Notes: generated from the letters alone by a model not told the origin. Counted from the stretch's first letter, positions 41,968 through 50,707 are shown. The stretch is 64,000 bases of DNA from Candidatus Lokiarchaeota archaeon (GCA_014730275.1 WJIL01000016.1:124001-188000), one strand, 5' to 3'. Program-made: numbers and translations.

Positions 41968-44883
41968 GTGGTGTCTTTATTGAGTGATTACACCAAGATT
42001 GAGACAAAATGGCAACAACGCTGGGAAGATGATGGTATTTTTGAGGTCGACCCCGACCCGTCGAAACCGAAATTCTTCGTGACGGTTCCTTATCCATATA
42101 CAAATGGAGCACTGCATATCGGGCATGGTCGAACATATACCGTAGGAGATCTTATCGCTCGTTACAAACGTATGAAGGGCTACAATGTTCTGTTTCCAAT
42201 GGCGTCTCACATGACTGGCACTCCGATTCTAGGGATGTGTGAGCGAATCAAAGAAGGCGATCCAGATGCTATTGAGCAATACAAGCGAGACCTGCGTCTC
42301 TATCTGGACTCAGAAGAAGAAGTAGAAGAGCAAATCCAAGAATTCACAAATCCGTGGACTACAGCGAAATTCTTTGCTGATGTCATACACAAGGACTTCA
42401 AACGGCTTGGATATGGAATTGATTGGCGTCGGAAATTCACTACTGGTGATGATATCTACAACCAGTTCGTCACGTGGCAGTACCATAAGCTCATGGATGA
42501 AGGATACATCCGCAAAGGTTCTCATCCTCTCCTTTATTGTCCAAATTGTGGCAATCCTGTAGGCGAAGATGACCTGTTGGAAGGAGAGACCGCGAAGATA
42601 AAGGAATTCACAGCCATCAAATTCGGTTTCAAAGATGGCTATCTGGTACCTGCCACTCTGCGGCCAGAGACCGTATTTGGCGTTACAAACATGTGGATTA
42701 ATCCAAATGCCACCTATGTCTGGGCGAAAGTGGATGGTGAGAAGTGGGTTGTATCCAAAACCGCCGCCGAGAAGATGAAACTGCAGGACAAAGATATTGA
42801 GATAATCGAAACCTTCCCCGGTTCAGAAATCGTTGGCAGGGATGCAAAAGCTGTCCATGATGAACATGATATCCTCATTCTTCCCGCTGATTTTGTTGAT
42901 CCAGCTAACGCAACAGGAGTTGTTTATTCTGTTCCAGGCCACGCTCCCTTTGACTATGTTGCGTTGAAAGATTTGTGGGAGAACCCATCCAGTCTAGAAG
43001 AATATGGAATCAGTGCTGAAGATATTCGAGCTGTTGAACCTATCAGCATGATTGAGATAGAAGGATATGGAGAACTACCAGCAAAGGAAGCTGTTGAGAA
43101 ACATGGTATCGATTCTCAGAAGGAGGCTAAGCATCTAGAGGAGGTTACCCAGGAGGTCTACAAGGCTGAATTCTATGATGGTGTCATGAAGGAAAATTGC
43201 GAGCAGTTTTCAGGCCGTCCTATCAAGGAAGTAAAAGAAGATGTCATCGAATGGATGAAATCCAATAACAGAGCTGATGTATTCTACGAGCCAGATCAAC
43301 GTCCTGTTGTTTGCAAATGCGGCACTGATGTACGAGTGGCTGTTCTAGCCGGTCAATGGTTCTTGGATTATGAAAGTCCGGGGTGGAAGAAGGAAGCCTG
43401 GAAAGCTCTGAATGAGATGTGCATCTTACCTGAAACATTCCGAAATCTGTTTGAAGCTACCTTTGACTGGCTTGCTCAGCGTCCATGTGCTAGAAAGCGG
43501 GGTATAGGCACAGAGCTGCCCTTCGATGATGAATGGATAATCGAAGCGCTTTCCGATTCCACGATCTACATGGCTTTCTATACCATTGTCAATACCATCA
43601 AGGAGGAAGACTTGGATCCAGAGCAATTGACAGTGGCTTTCTTCGATTATGTCTACCTTGGTGAAGGCGATAAGAATGAGCTGTCCCAAGAGACTGGCAT
43701 ATCCGTTGAGCTCTTGGATTCCATGCGTGATGAGTTCTTGTACTGGTATCCAAATGATCAGCGACACACAGCCCCTTCACATATTTCAAACCACCTGAGT
43801 TTTGCCATCTTCCATCATGTTGCAATATTCCCTGAGAAGCACTGGCTCCAATGCATCAGTTTGAACGAGCACGTGATTATGGAAGGATCCAAGATGTCCA
43901 AGAGCAAGGGGAATGTCATACCTCTGGTTGAGATTCCCAAGAAGTATGGTGCGGATGTCTATCGGATATATGCAATCTCCGCAGCTGAGCCTGGTAGCCT
44001 GATGGACTGGCGAGAAAGTGATGTACCTGCCGTTAAGAACCGATTGCGGCAGTTCATGAACATCATAGAACGCTTTGGACGTACTGAGACGGTCGAATTT
44101 GAGGATCCAGAAGATTTGGCTACACCAACGCGATGGTTGTTGTCGAAGGCCAATTCTGCTGCTGCAAAATGCGGCGAATTCATTGACAACCTGAAGCTGA
44201 GAGACTATTCTATTCGTGTTACTTCAGATATGATTCGGACCGTTAATGAGTACTTGAATCGGTCGGAGGTACCTTCCAAAGAACGTGATGACGTGATGGC
44301 GTATGTATCTGATATTTGGGTCCGATTGATTGCACCTTTGGCTCCGCATGCGGCTGAAGAAATGTGGGAGAACATGGGGCATGATGATTACATATCACTT
44401 GCTTCTTGGCCAGAAGCTGATAATCAACTGATTGACCCAACGGCTGAACAGGCTCATGAGATTGTACAACGAGCTATCGACGATGTAGAGGAAATCCAAA
44501 AACTGCTCAAGGATGAAACTCCTGAACAGGTCCATGTGTACGTATCTCCTCAGTGGAAATTTGATGCGCTTGATAGCGTTGCGGAAGCGGACCTGCCAAT
44601 TGTTACTGGCAAGCTCATGGGCCACCTGATGTCGAAGGAGCAATTCCGAGAGCATGGTGGGGACGTTAAGAAGATTGTCGACAGAATCCTGAAAGAAAAC
44701 GGCGTCTGGGACTACTCAGACAGTGCCAAACAGGAGCTGGCTGTTTTCAATGATGCTGAAGATTACATGTGCGCAGCTCTAGACCTAGAAGTCCATGTTC
44801 ATGATGCAGCGGACCCTGAATACGATCCAAAGGGCAAAGCCACATTTGCCTTGCCAGGACGCCCCTCTCTCTACTTGGAATAG
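41968..44883 (+). CDS. leuS: Leucyl-tRNA synthetase (archaeal/eukaryotic type)
   Basis: 971 residues, normal for archaeal LeuRS. Class I motifs are GALHIGHGRTYTVGD and KMSKSKGNVIPL. The inserted editing domain carries FKDGYLVPATLRPETVFGVTNMW and the later TGVVYSVPGHAPFDYVAL. The C-terminal anticodon and tail domains follow. GTG 41968 and TTG 41980 (MSDYTKIETKWQQRW, better spaced from GGTGG and matching the family N-terminus) are alternative starts. A TATA-like TTTTATAGA lies near 41919. Confidence 0.97.
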   Translation: MVSLLSDYTKIETKWQQRWEDDGIFEVDPDPSKPKFFVTVPYPYTNGALHIGHGRTYTVGDLIARYKRMKGYNVLFPMASHMTGTPILGMCERIKEGDPDAIEQYKRDLRLYLDSEEEVEEQIQEFTNPWTTAKFFADVIHKDFKRLGYGIDWRRKFTTGDDIYNQFVTWQYHKLMDEGYIRKGSHPLLYCPNCGNPVGEDDLLEGETAKIKEFTAIKFGFKDGYLVPATLRPETVFGVTNMWINPNATYVWAKVDGEKWVVSKTAAEKMKLQDKDIEIIETFPGSEIVGRDAKAVHDEHDILILPADFVDPANATGVVYSVPGHAPFDYVALKDLWENPSSLEEYGISAEDIRAVEPISMIEIEGYGELPAKEAVEKHGIDSQKEAKHLEEVTQEVYKAEFYDGVMKENCEQFSGRPIKEVKEDVIEWMKSNNRADVFYEPDQRPVVCKCGTDVRVAVLAGQWFLDYESPGWKKEAWKALNEMCILPETFRNLFEATFDWLAQRPCARKRGIGTELPFDDEWIIEALSDSTIYMAFYTIVNTIKEEDLDPEQLTVAFFDYVYLGEGDKNELSQETGISVELLDSMRDEFLYWYPNDQRHTAPSHISNHLSFAIFHHVAIFPEKHWLQCISLNEHVIMEGSKMSKSKGNVIPLVEIPKKYGADVYRIYAISAAEPGSLMDWRESDVPAVKNRLRQFMNIIERFGRTETVEFEDPEDLATPTRWLLSKANSAAAKCGEFIDNLKLRDYSIRVTSDMIRTVNEYLNRSEVPSKERDDVMAYVSDIWVRLIAPLAPHAAEEMWENMGHDDYISLASWPEADNQLIDPTAEQAHEIVQRAIDDVEEIQKLLKDETPEQVHVYVSPQWKFDALDSVAEADLPIVTGKLMGHLMSKEQFREHGGDVKKIVDRILKENGVWDYSDSAKQELAVFNDAEDYMCAALDLEVHVHDAADPEYDPKGKATFALPGRPSLYLE

Positions 44884-44928
44884 AATAACTCTTACTTGGT
44901 ACAGGCAAATGACCTCCCTGCACATGAC

Positions 44929-45186
44929 CTACATGGGTCTAACTACTATTCTGCCTCGTGACTTTGGAGTCCATAATCCTGTAAGAATGTCGAGTGCAGT
45001 TACAACCATTATGACAGCTATTCCAAGAGGAATGTAGGAAAATATTGCAGGCATACCAAGCGATTCTGCTTGTCCAAGGGCATTCAATCCCAGAAAGGTT
45101 GCAATGGCTGCGAAAACCAGAAGAATGAGGAATATTCCACATCGCTGGGTCATTGGGAGTTTCTTTTCATGCTTCTTCGGTGACAT
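44929..45186 (-). CDS. Small two-span membrane protein
   Basis: 85 residues from ATG 45186. A basic N-terminus (MSPKKHEKKLPMTQR) is followed by two hydrophobic helices (about 17-37, GIFLILLVFAAIATFLGL; about 47-68, IFSYIPLGIAVIMVVTALDIL) and a basic tail (KSRGRIVV). The positive ends place both termini in the cytoplasm. No family is recognised. It is convergent with leuS. Confidence 0.6.
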   Translation of the reverse strand: MSPKKHEKKLPMTQRCGIFLILLVFAAIATFLGLNALGQAESLGMPAIFSYIPLGIAVIMVVTALDILTGLWTPKSRGRIVVRPM

Positions 45187-45324
45187 GACTGAGAACATCA
45201 GCGCTTTTCTTTTTCAACAAACCGCATATGATTCCTCATCTTGCAATTGCATACCGTTACAGCCGAGCCTCCGTGTGCGCAATGTTCCAAGTCTCTTTGT
45301 ACCCCAATAATTCCTATCCAATCA

Positions 45325-45334
45325 CTTTTATAAT
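45325..45334 (+). promoter_or_regulatory. TATA box for the hemerythrin gene
   Basis: CTTTTATAAT is centred about 37 nt before TTG 45367. Transcription would begin near 45356 with a leader of about 10 nt; GAGGT at 45354-45358 is close to that start. Confidence 0.45.
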
Positions 45335-45366
45335 GTTATTAACTATAGTAAACCGAGGTAAAAGCG

Positions 45367-45912
45367 TTGGTGCAACCAATTGGCCCGTTGATGATAGAGC
45401 ACAGGCTGATCGAGCGGATGATTTCTGCAATGAAAAAGGAAACCGAACGGATTGCAGAAGGTGGAGAACCCGATCCATCTTTCATTGAAACCGCCGTAGA
45501 TTTCATTCGCATCTATGCAGATGCCTGTCATCATGGAAAAGAAGAGGATATTCTGTTCAGAGATCTGGAATCGGTCGAAATGGATGATCGTGATGAAAAA
45601 ATCATGAATGAACTGATTGCGGAGCATAAATGGGCAAGAAACAAAACTGCAAACTTGGTCAAGGCAAAAGAGGATTACATCAAGGGAGACGAAGATGCCG
45701 TCGGGCGTATCATTGCAATCATGGAGGAGTTGGCTGAATTCTACCCGAAGCACATCGAGAAAGAGGACAAGGATTTCTTCCGATCTGCAATGGAGTATCT
45801 CGACGAGGATGAACGAGACAAAATGCTCGAAGAGGAGTACGAATTCGATAGAAAATTCATCCATGCACTCTACGAAGATGTAGTCTCGGATGCCGAAGAC
45901 CGGTATGAGTAG
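45367..45912 (+). CDS. Hemerythrin HHE domain protein
   Basis: 181 residues, all helical. The di-iron ligand pattern is visible: LMIEHRLIERMI, then ADACHHGKEEDILFRDLE, then ELIAEHKWAR and FYPKHIEKEDKDFF. These His and Glu residues are spaced as in the HHE family, which senses or detoxifies O2 or NO or stores iron. The start is TTG 45367 with GAGGT 8 nt upstream. An anaerobe could use it for oxygen protection. Confidence 0.9.
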   Translation: MVQPIGPLMIEHRLIERMISAMKKETERIAEGGEPDPSFIETAVDFIRIYADACHHGKEEDILFRDLESVEMDDRDEKIMNELIAEHKWARNKTANLVKAKEDYIKGDEDAVGRIIAIMEELAEFYPKHIEKEDKDFFRSAMEYLDEDERDKMLEEEYEFDRKFIHALYEDVVSDAEDRYE

Positions 45913-45923
45913 ACAACCAAGAT

Positions 45924-46925
45924 TTAGGCTCCCCGGTTGAGAATATCTTCCTCTTGTGTCAGGAGTATATCGAGTGCTATGTTGTCCGCATGATCTCCAA
46001 TCCGTTCAAGATTGCGTAACGTCTCAACATAGACAGTATCTGCCTCTGGTTGACATATTCCCTGAGATATTCGCTCGTTATGGGCTTGGCGAAGCTTCTT
46101 CTCTAATATGTCCACTTCATCTTCCATTTCGATGGTGTTTCTTGCAACATCCGTATTCTTTGTTTTGAGCGCTTTAATGCCCTGCTGATACGTATCGGCA
46201 ACCAAATCAAACATTCCGCCAATATCTTCACTCGCTTGCTCTGAGAACGCAATTCCGTTACTCATCCGCTCTAGGGCAAATTCACCAATATTCTCGCAAA
46301 GATCTCCTACTCTTTCAATATCTGTGAGTAACGCCAGTAGCTTCATTCTCCATATAGCATCTTCTTCGTTGAGTTCCTCCTCAGGTATCTTGTCCAGAAA
46401 AGTCTCTGTTGATCTGCACCTCTCATCTACGTCATCCTCCATCAACAGCACCTGTTTCGCATCATCTTGGTTTCTTTCAAGAAGTGCATTTTTTCCGAGT
46501 ACTATCATTTCTGCGGTGGCTTCAGCAATCCTGTGAATCTCTCTTTCAGCTTCCCGTAATGCCGCCTGGGGCATATTCAGCATTTCATCATCGAAGAAGT
46601 GTTGACCAATGATTTCGCCCTCCTTCTCAGGAATAAGGCGCTCACAAAGCTTGACGAGGGGACCTACAAGCGGTACGAACATTAGACTAACAATAACATT
46701 GAATATTGTGTGAGCGTTAGCGATTTGTCGTGGCAAGGAGGTTGCAGTTGTTGTGACTAAATCGGTGAAGGGGCCTAGGAATGGGAAGAACACCGCCACT
46801 CCGATGATATTAATCAGTGATTGAGCTACGGCAGTCCTTTTTGCAGGGGTTGTAGCACCAAATCCTGCAAAGAGTTCAAGGAAGCAAGTTCCGATATTTG
46901 CGCCCATCACCATAGCTATGCTCAT
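45924..46925 (-). CDS. Na/Pi cotransporter, C-terminal part (second half plus PhoU domain) of a frameshifted gene
   Basis: This frame is open back to about 47041, where it encodes the second QSSS repeat (TTQSSSATTSLVIALGGAGLIGL) just before the nominal ATG 46925. It then continues MGANIGTCFLELFAGFGATTPAKRTAVAQSLIN, several membrane spans and a PhoU-like helical domain from about residue 110 (EREIHRIAEATAEMI...LLTDIERVGDLCENIGEFAL...NLERIGDHADNIALDI). The matching first half lies at 47030-47569 in another frame. Together they equal a normal 550-residue PNaS-type cotransporter with PhoU tail. A single-base indel near 47030-47041, real or sequencing, separates them. Confidence 0.85.
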   Translation of the reverse strand: MSIAMVMGANIGTCFLELFAGFGATTPAKRTAVAQSLINIIGVAVFFPFLGPFTDLVTTTATSLPRQIANAHTIFNVIVSLMFVPLVGPLVKLCERLIPEKEGEIIGQHFFDDEMLNMPQAALREAEREIHRIAEATAEMIVLGKNALLERNQDDAKQVLLMEDDVDERCRSTETFLDKIPEEELNEEDAIWRMKLLALLTDIERVGDLCENIGEFALERMSNGIAFSEQASEDIGGMFDLVADTYQQGIKALKTKNTDVARNTIEMEDEVDILEKKLRQAHNERISQGICQPEADTVYVETLRNLERIGDHADNIALDILLTQEEDILNRGA

Positions 46926-47029
46926 ATCCAGCCCTATCAGTCCTGCCCCACCAAGGGCGATAACGAGACTCGTCGTTGCTGAGCTACTCTGTGTTGTACC
47001 AGCTATGAGTGTACCTATTAGAATTCCAA

Positions 47030-47569
47030 TCAGCGGTATTGCGCTATATACCTATTGATGGCCTCCACAAAGAACTGATTTTCTGGATCTTCAATGATGG
47101 CTGATGCTCCCCCCTTCATGAATTCCATAGCAAGGAAAATGAGGCCCAAACTGAATATCACTTTGAATACATGCTTTAACCTATCGCTCCGTGAGAATGA
47201 CATCCCAAAGAAACCAATGGCAAGTAATGGCCAGTAGAGGAAGCCGATGTCGAACGAAACGATTTGCGCTGTCAAGGTAGTTCCGATTTCAGATCCAAGC
47301 ATAACATTGACTGCTTGACGGAACGACATCATTCCTGCGTTGACAAAGCCAATCAGCGTAAGTGCTGTTATACTGGAGCTTTGGGTCATAAACGTTGTAG
47401 CTGCTCCAGTCCCCATTCCTCTGATTGGGTCGTTACTCACTTTCTCTAAGGTACGGACAACTCGCTTGCCAGATAGTTTACCCAGCGTTTCCCTGAGCAT
47501 AGTAATGGCAAACATGAACGTTCCGAGTCCGCCAATTATGATGAGCAAATTTTCAATGAGCGTTGCCAT
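47030..47569 (-). CDS. Na/Pi cotransporter, N-terminal part of a frameshifted gene
   Basis: 179 residues. IGGLGTFMFAITMLRETLGKLSG is the first span, and the first QSSS repeat is GAATTFMTQSSSITALTLIGFVNAGMM with GSEIGTTLTAQIVSF. The frame ends at a stop directly after NRYIAQYR, while the rest of the transporter continues one base out of register. A healthy gene would run 45924-47569 without interruption. No slippery heptamer is evident, so a mutation or assembly error is likelier than programmed frameshifting. Confidence 0.85.
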   Translation of the reverse strand: MATLIENLLIIIGGLGTFMFAITMLRETLGKLSGKRVVRTLEKVSNDPIRGMGTGAATTFMTQSSSITALTLIGFVNAGMMSFRQAVNVMLGSEIGTTLTAQIVSFDIGFLYWPLLAIGFFGMSFSRSDRLKHVFKVIFSLGLIFLAMEFMKGGASAIIEDPENQFFVEAINRYIAQYR

Positions 47570-47792
47570 TCTACTTGTTTCACAAAACCCTCACTATATG
47601 AAGATTAGCTCAGTTCACGGCCCAGATCAGGAATCAAGCTTGTACTGTTAGCGATATATCATTGGAGAATGAAACATTACGAAAATGTAGTAAATTCATT
47701 TCCATCGAAGAAAAACTAACCTCATGATGACTTACGCTAATCACACTCCGTATTCGGGTTGCTAGGAATGCTCAGAGGTGTGGTATTCTAAG

Positions 47793-47880
47793 GAACTTGA
47801 CCAGCGAGCCCTTGCGGGGCTCGTCAGGTTGGGCCCACAGGTTTACGGCCCGACCGTCATCCGCCGCTGGTCTGCAGTTC
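47793..47880 (-). promoter_or_regulatory. Eukaryote-like SECIS element over the vhuU stop codon
   Basis: On the minus strand the RNA forms a long hairpin. The outer stems are GAACT/AGTTC and GACCAGCG/CGCTGGTC. The core has AUGA (47857-47860, overlapping the vhuU stop) opposite UGA (47824-47826). Between them a helix GGTCGGGCC / GGCCCAACC (one mismatch) closes an apical loop GTAAACCTGTG with AAA at 47842-47844. AUGA, 12 nt, AA in the loop, and UGA on the 3' side is the eukaryotic SECIS layout (tandem G.A quartet), not the compact archaeal GAA-A form known from methanogens. A smaller hairpin (CGAGCCC/GGGCTCG) could compete with the outer stem. Confidence 0.78.
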
Positions 47881-48015
47881 CTTTCTTGCTATCTCGCGAC
47901 CCTCATCGTCGACAACGACTAAATGAGCGCCGCATGATAGTCAGCAGTCATAGCACCGCACAACCATCTCAAGGAGGTTGAGCAGGCCTTCATCGATTTG
48001 TTCTGTTTGTGTCAT
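47857..48015 (-). CDS. vhuU: Selenoprotein VhuU: Sec-containing C-terminal piece of the [NiFe] hydrogenase large subunit
   Basis: A 52-codon gene read on the minus strand from ATG 48015 to TGA 47857-47859, with one in-frame UGA at 47941-47943 (codon 25). With UGA read as Sec (U) the core is LLNLLEMVVRCYDCULSCGAH, and U-x-x-C-x-x-H matches the C-terminal Ni ligand motif of hydrogenase large subunits, Sec taking the first Cys position. The preceding gene (mvhA) ends 12 nt upstream without this motif. GGTGAT is 3 nt before the ATG. About 20 residues (LVVVDDEGREIARKELQTSGG) follow the His and may be removed by the maturation protease. An adjacent SECIS-like hairpin and the Sec machinery at 29-35 kb support UGA recoding. 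Confidence 0.9.
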
Positions 48016-48027
48016 TGTATCACCGTT

Positions 48028-49341
48028 TTACTTGATCATAGGATCAGGTAGGTTCAAGTTTTCGTGCTCTTTGTTCTCGAACACTTGTTTGGCTGCTTTC
48101 ATCAGGCTTTTCTCAATGCCGCCTATATTGTTATTGGTCGCGACCACGAGGTTTGTTTTCGTTACTATCCCTTTTTCGTCTGTCCAGTAATGATGAAGCA
48201 GCGTTCCTCGTGGGGCTTCCACAACACCCACGCCATTGCCTTTCTTGGGTTCAACATCACTGAGTTTCACATCTGTGCTGACAATCTCGGGATCTGTAAG
48301 CAGTTTCTCCATTTCTTCAACTGCTTGTATCATCTCAATGACCCTTGCCCAATGATAAGCGAATGTAGCATGGGTAGGTCTTCCGAGTTTCTCCCTAAGC
48401 TCCTCAAGCGCTTCTTGCGCCAGCGGAGTAGGCATCTTATCAGCTACATTGATTCTAGCGAGGCTGTTTGCCCGCCAGACCCCCTCTGGATACCCAGCTG
48501 GTTTGTAGTAGATATGAGTGGCATAGGAGTGATCAGGGACGTGCTCGCCATAGTACTTTCTGTATCTCTTAGCAGGAAAGTTTTCAACGATTTCTCCTTC
48601 AGGATTCATAACACGCAGGCGACCATCATAGATTTCATAGTTTCCGCGGTAATGCATACCAAGATAGTATGTTGGCACAACCGCAAAATTCTCGATAACG
48701 TCCCAGTAATCATCAACAACCTTCTTTGCGAGCTCCACAGTATCAGTTGTCCATTCCTTCAAGTCTTCCATTCTTTCGAGGAAGTTGTCTCTGTGTTCCT
48801 CCGAAAACGGGTTCAGCATACCGCCTGGAGTTGCGGTAACAGGATGGATTGATTTTCCACCTATTGCGGAGACTAAATCCTGGCCGTATTCCATGACTTG
48901 GAGAGCAAGCTTGCCTACATCTGGGAGCGACTTGATTATGTTGACAACATTCCGTTGTGACGGGTCCGCAAATGGCCCTGCGAGAAAATCAGGGGCAGCT
49001 AGCGCGAAGAAATGAAGTCCATGAGAGGATAGTTGTTTGGCGTTCAAGAACAGCCTGCGAACTTTCTCTGCTGCGGATGGCGGATTCACGTCCCATGCGG
49101 CTTCCACCGCTTTCACTGATGCGAGAAGGTGTGGGACCGGGCAGATACCACAAATTCGCTCTGCTATTCTTGGTACCTCTTCAGCCAAACGCCCTTCCAG
49201 GAACTTCTCGAAGAAACGGGTGCTGGAAATGTTGAACTGAACGTCCTTTACCTTTCCGCCTTTGCCCAGCTTGATTGTGAGTTCTCCATGTCCCTCAAGC
49301 CGGGTAACAGGTTCAATCCGAATTGTCCTCTCGTCTGTCAT
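48028..49341 (-). CDS. mvhA: [NiFe] hydrogenase large subunit MvhA/VhuA, lacking the C-terminal Ni motif
   Basis: 437 residues. The N-terminal nickel motif is RICGICPVPHLLASVKAVE (about 62-80; R-x-C-G-x-C-x-x-x-H), followed by the usual helical core. The protein ends LNLPDPMIK and a TAA stop, without the D-P-C-x-x-C-x-x-H motif that normally closes the subunit. The missing motif is supplied by vhuU 12 nt downstream, as in the split VhuA/VhuU of some methanococci. Start ATG overlaps the mvhG stop (TAATG). It is the catalytic subunit of the H2-oxidising Mvh (group 3c) complex that feeds HdrA. Confidence 0.93.
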   Translation of the reverse strand: MTDERTIRIEPVTRLEGHGELTIKLGKGGKVKDVQFNISSTRFFEKFLEGRLAEEVPRIAERICGICPVPHLLASVKAVEAAWDVNPPSAAEKVRRLFLNAKQLSSHGLHFFALAAPDFLAGPFADPSQRNVVNIIKSLPDVGKLALQVMEYGQDLVSAIGGKSIHPVTATPGGMLNPFSEEHRDNFLERMEDLKEWTTDTVELAKKVVDDYWDVIENFAVVPTYYLGMHYRGNYEIYDGRLRVMNPEGEIVENFPAKRYRKYYGEHVPDHSYATHIYYKPAGYPEGVWRANSLARINVADKMPTPLAQEALEELREKLGRPTHATFAYHWARVIEMIQAVEEMEKLLTDPEIVSTDVKLSDVEPKKGNGVGVVEAPRGTLLHHYWTDEKGIVTKTNLVVATNNNIGGIEKSLMKAAKQVFENKEHENLNLPDPMIK

Positions 49342-50252
49342 TAGCTCTCCTCCTTGTTCTTTCGAGATGTTATCTTCGAGAGATATGAACTAGCATAATC
49401 TGTGAAGTAGAACGAGCCAATCGTATCTGGGAAGTGTTCTCGAAGTTCTTCAGCATCCATATCCACCACTGAACCGAGCGCAGAGATTATTTTTGCTCCG
49501 TGATCAATCACACCTGGTGGAGGGCCGAAACACCCTTTGCATGGTGTATTAACCTTCGGACATTGGGCTCCACACAAGCTGATAGTAGCAAAACCAAGGC
49601 AAAGGTAGCCCTGATCCAGAAGGCATCGGTCTGGGTCTATTTTTCCTTCATGAGTGCGGTGGAACTCCGTTATCGTCTTATGTTCACGCTCTTTGGGACA
49701 CTCATCACAGACTGTCTTGTTTGGAAGTTTGTACTCCTTCCCCTGCAGCAAGGCTGTAAGTCCTTCAAGGGTATTCTCAGGTGTGGGAGGACAACCAGGA
49801 ATCCTTAGCTCGAATGGCACGATTTCGGTGTTGGCCTTTACGTGGTCTGTGAAACCTGGCATGTTTTCCTCAGGAATCCGTCCATTCGTAACAGTATCGG
49901 CTGTCTTGAATTTGCGTTCCATGAGCTCATCTATGCTCCACTGGTTTCCAAGACCTTGAACGCCTCCATAACATGAGCAAGACCCCCATGCAATCAGGGT
50001 TTGACTCTTTTTCCTCATCACTTTGAGGAGATGTTCATCTTCCTTTGTTCTACAACTTCCTTCAACAAAGCCGAACTCGATAGATTGGTCTGACAGATTC
50101 TCAAGGTCTTTCAACTTGTAATCTACAACCGCTGGCCAGTAGACGATTTCCAGTTCAGGAATCACGTCCAACAGACCCAGATGCAAATCAACTAACGATT
50201 GGTCACAGCCCCAGCAAGAACTCAGCTGCGTGAATGCAACGCGCTTTGCCAT
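49341..50252 (-). CDS. mvhG: [NiFe] hydrogenase small subunit MvhG
   Basis: 303 residues. Fe-S ligands include SSCWGCDQSL (proximal cluster), AWGSCSCYGGVQG, IPGCPPTPE, CDECPKERE and CLGFATISLCGAQCP...CKGCFGPPPG, giving the three clusters of the group 3c small subunit. It passes electrons from MvhA to MvhD. It lies between mvhD (2-nt gap) and mvhA (1-nt overlap), so the three are one operon. Confidence 0.95.
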   Translation of the reverse strand: MAKRVAFTQLSSCWGCDQSLVDLHLGLLDVIPELEIVYWPAVVDYKLKDLENLSDQSIEFGFVEGSCRTKEDEHLLKVMRKKSQTLIAWGSCSCYGGVQGLGNQWSIDELMERKFKTADTVTNGRIPEENMPGFTDHVKANTEIVPFELRIPGCPPTPENTLEGLTALLQGKEYKLPNKTVCDECPKEREHKTITEFHRTHEGKIDPDRCLLDQGYLCLGFATISLCGAQCPKVNTPCKGCFGPPPGVIDHGAKIISALGSVVDMDAEELREHFPDTIGSFYFTDYASSYLSKITSRKNKEES

Positions 50253-50254
50253 TC

Positions 50255-50707
50255 TCAGTCACTCTTTCCGGCTGGATTTGGTCCCAGCTTTTTGATTCGC
50301 TTGACCATCTGCTTGACTCCTTCAGCAAAAACATCACCTTCAGCGGCACTTGCCCATTGCAGATGAACCCGTTCCGGGTTTATTCCAGCTTGGTCTAGAG
50401 CATCCTGAAGGAGAGTATATCTGGCTTTCATTTTGAGATTGCCACTCGTATAATGACAATCACCTGGATGACATCCTGATATGAGCACTCCATCAGCACC
50501 CTGACCAAGAGCTTTCAGGATAAAACTCGGATCTACACGCCCGGTACAATTCACGCGGATAATACGCACATTTGGGGGCATCTGCATTCTGCTGGTTCCT
50601 GCAAGATCAGCCCCTGCGTAGGAACACCAGTTACAGCAGAAGGCCAAAATTTTGGGCTCGAAGCTCTCTTTATCGCTCCTGTCAGCCTTCACTTCAGTTT
50701 TTGCCAT
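50255..50707 (-). CDS. mvhD: Hydrogenase delta subunit MvhD (2Fe-2S)
   Basis: 150 residues from ATG 50707, with GGTGA 5 nt upstream; longer upstream frames are not needed. The signature is [55 protein letters not shown], conserved Cys binding the 2Fe-2S centre. MvhD links the hydrogenase to HdrA in flavin-based bifurcation. In some archaea this family has Sec in the CNWC region; here the codons are ordinary Cys. It is the promoter-proximal gene of mvhDGA-vhuU, with TATA-like TGTTAATAATCC about 70 nt upstream. Confidence 0.94.
   Translation of the reverse strand: MAKTEVKADRSDKESFEPKILAFCCNWCSYAGADLAGTSRMQMPPNVRIIRVNCTGRVDPSFILKALGQGADGVLISGCHPGDCHYTSGNLKMKARYTLLQDALDQAGINPERVHLQWASAAEGDVFAEGVKQMVKRIKKLGPNPAGKSD

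Noticed and set aside
47723-47760. ATGATGA at about 47724 as a C box of a C/D small RNA
   Set aside because: No matching D box (CTGA) within a suitable distance on that strand; chance occurrence likely.
50255-50707. MvhD as a second selenoprotein
   Set aside because: The FCCNWCSY region has ordinary Cys codons and the frame contains no UGA.
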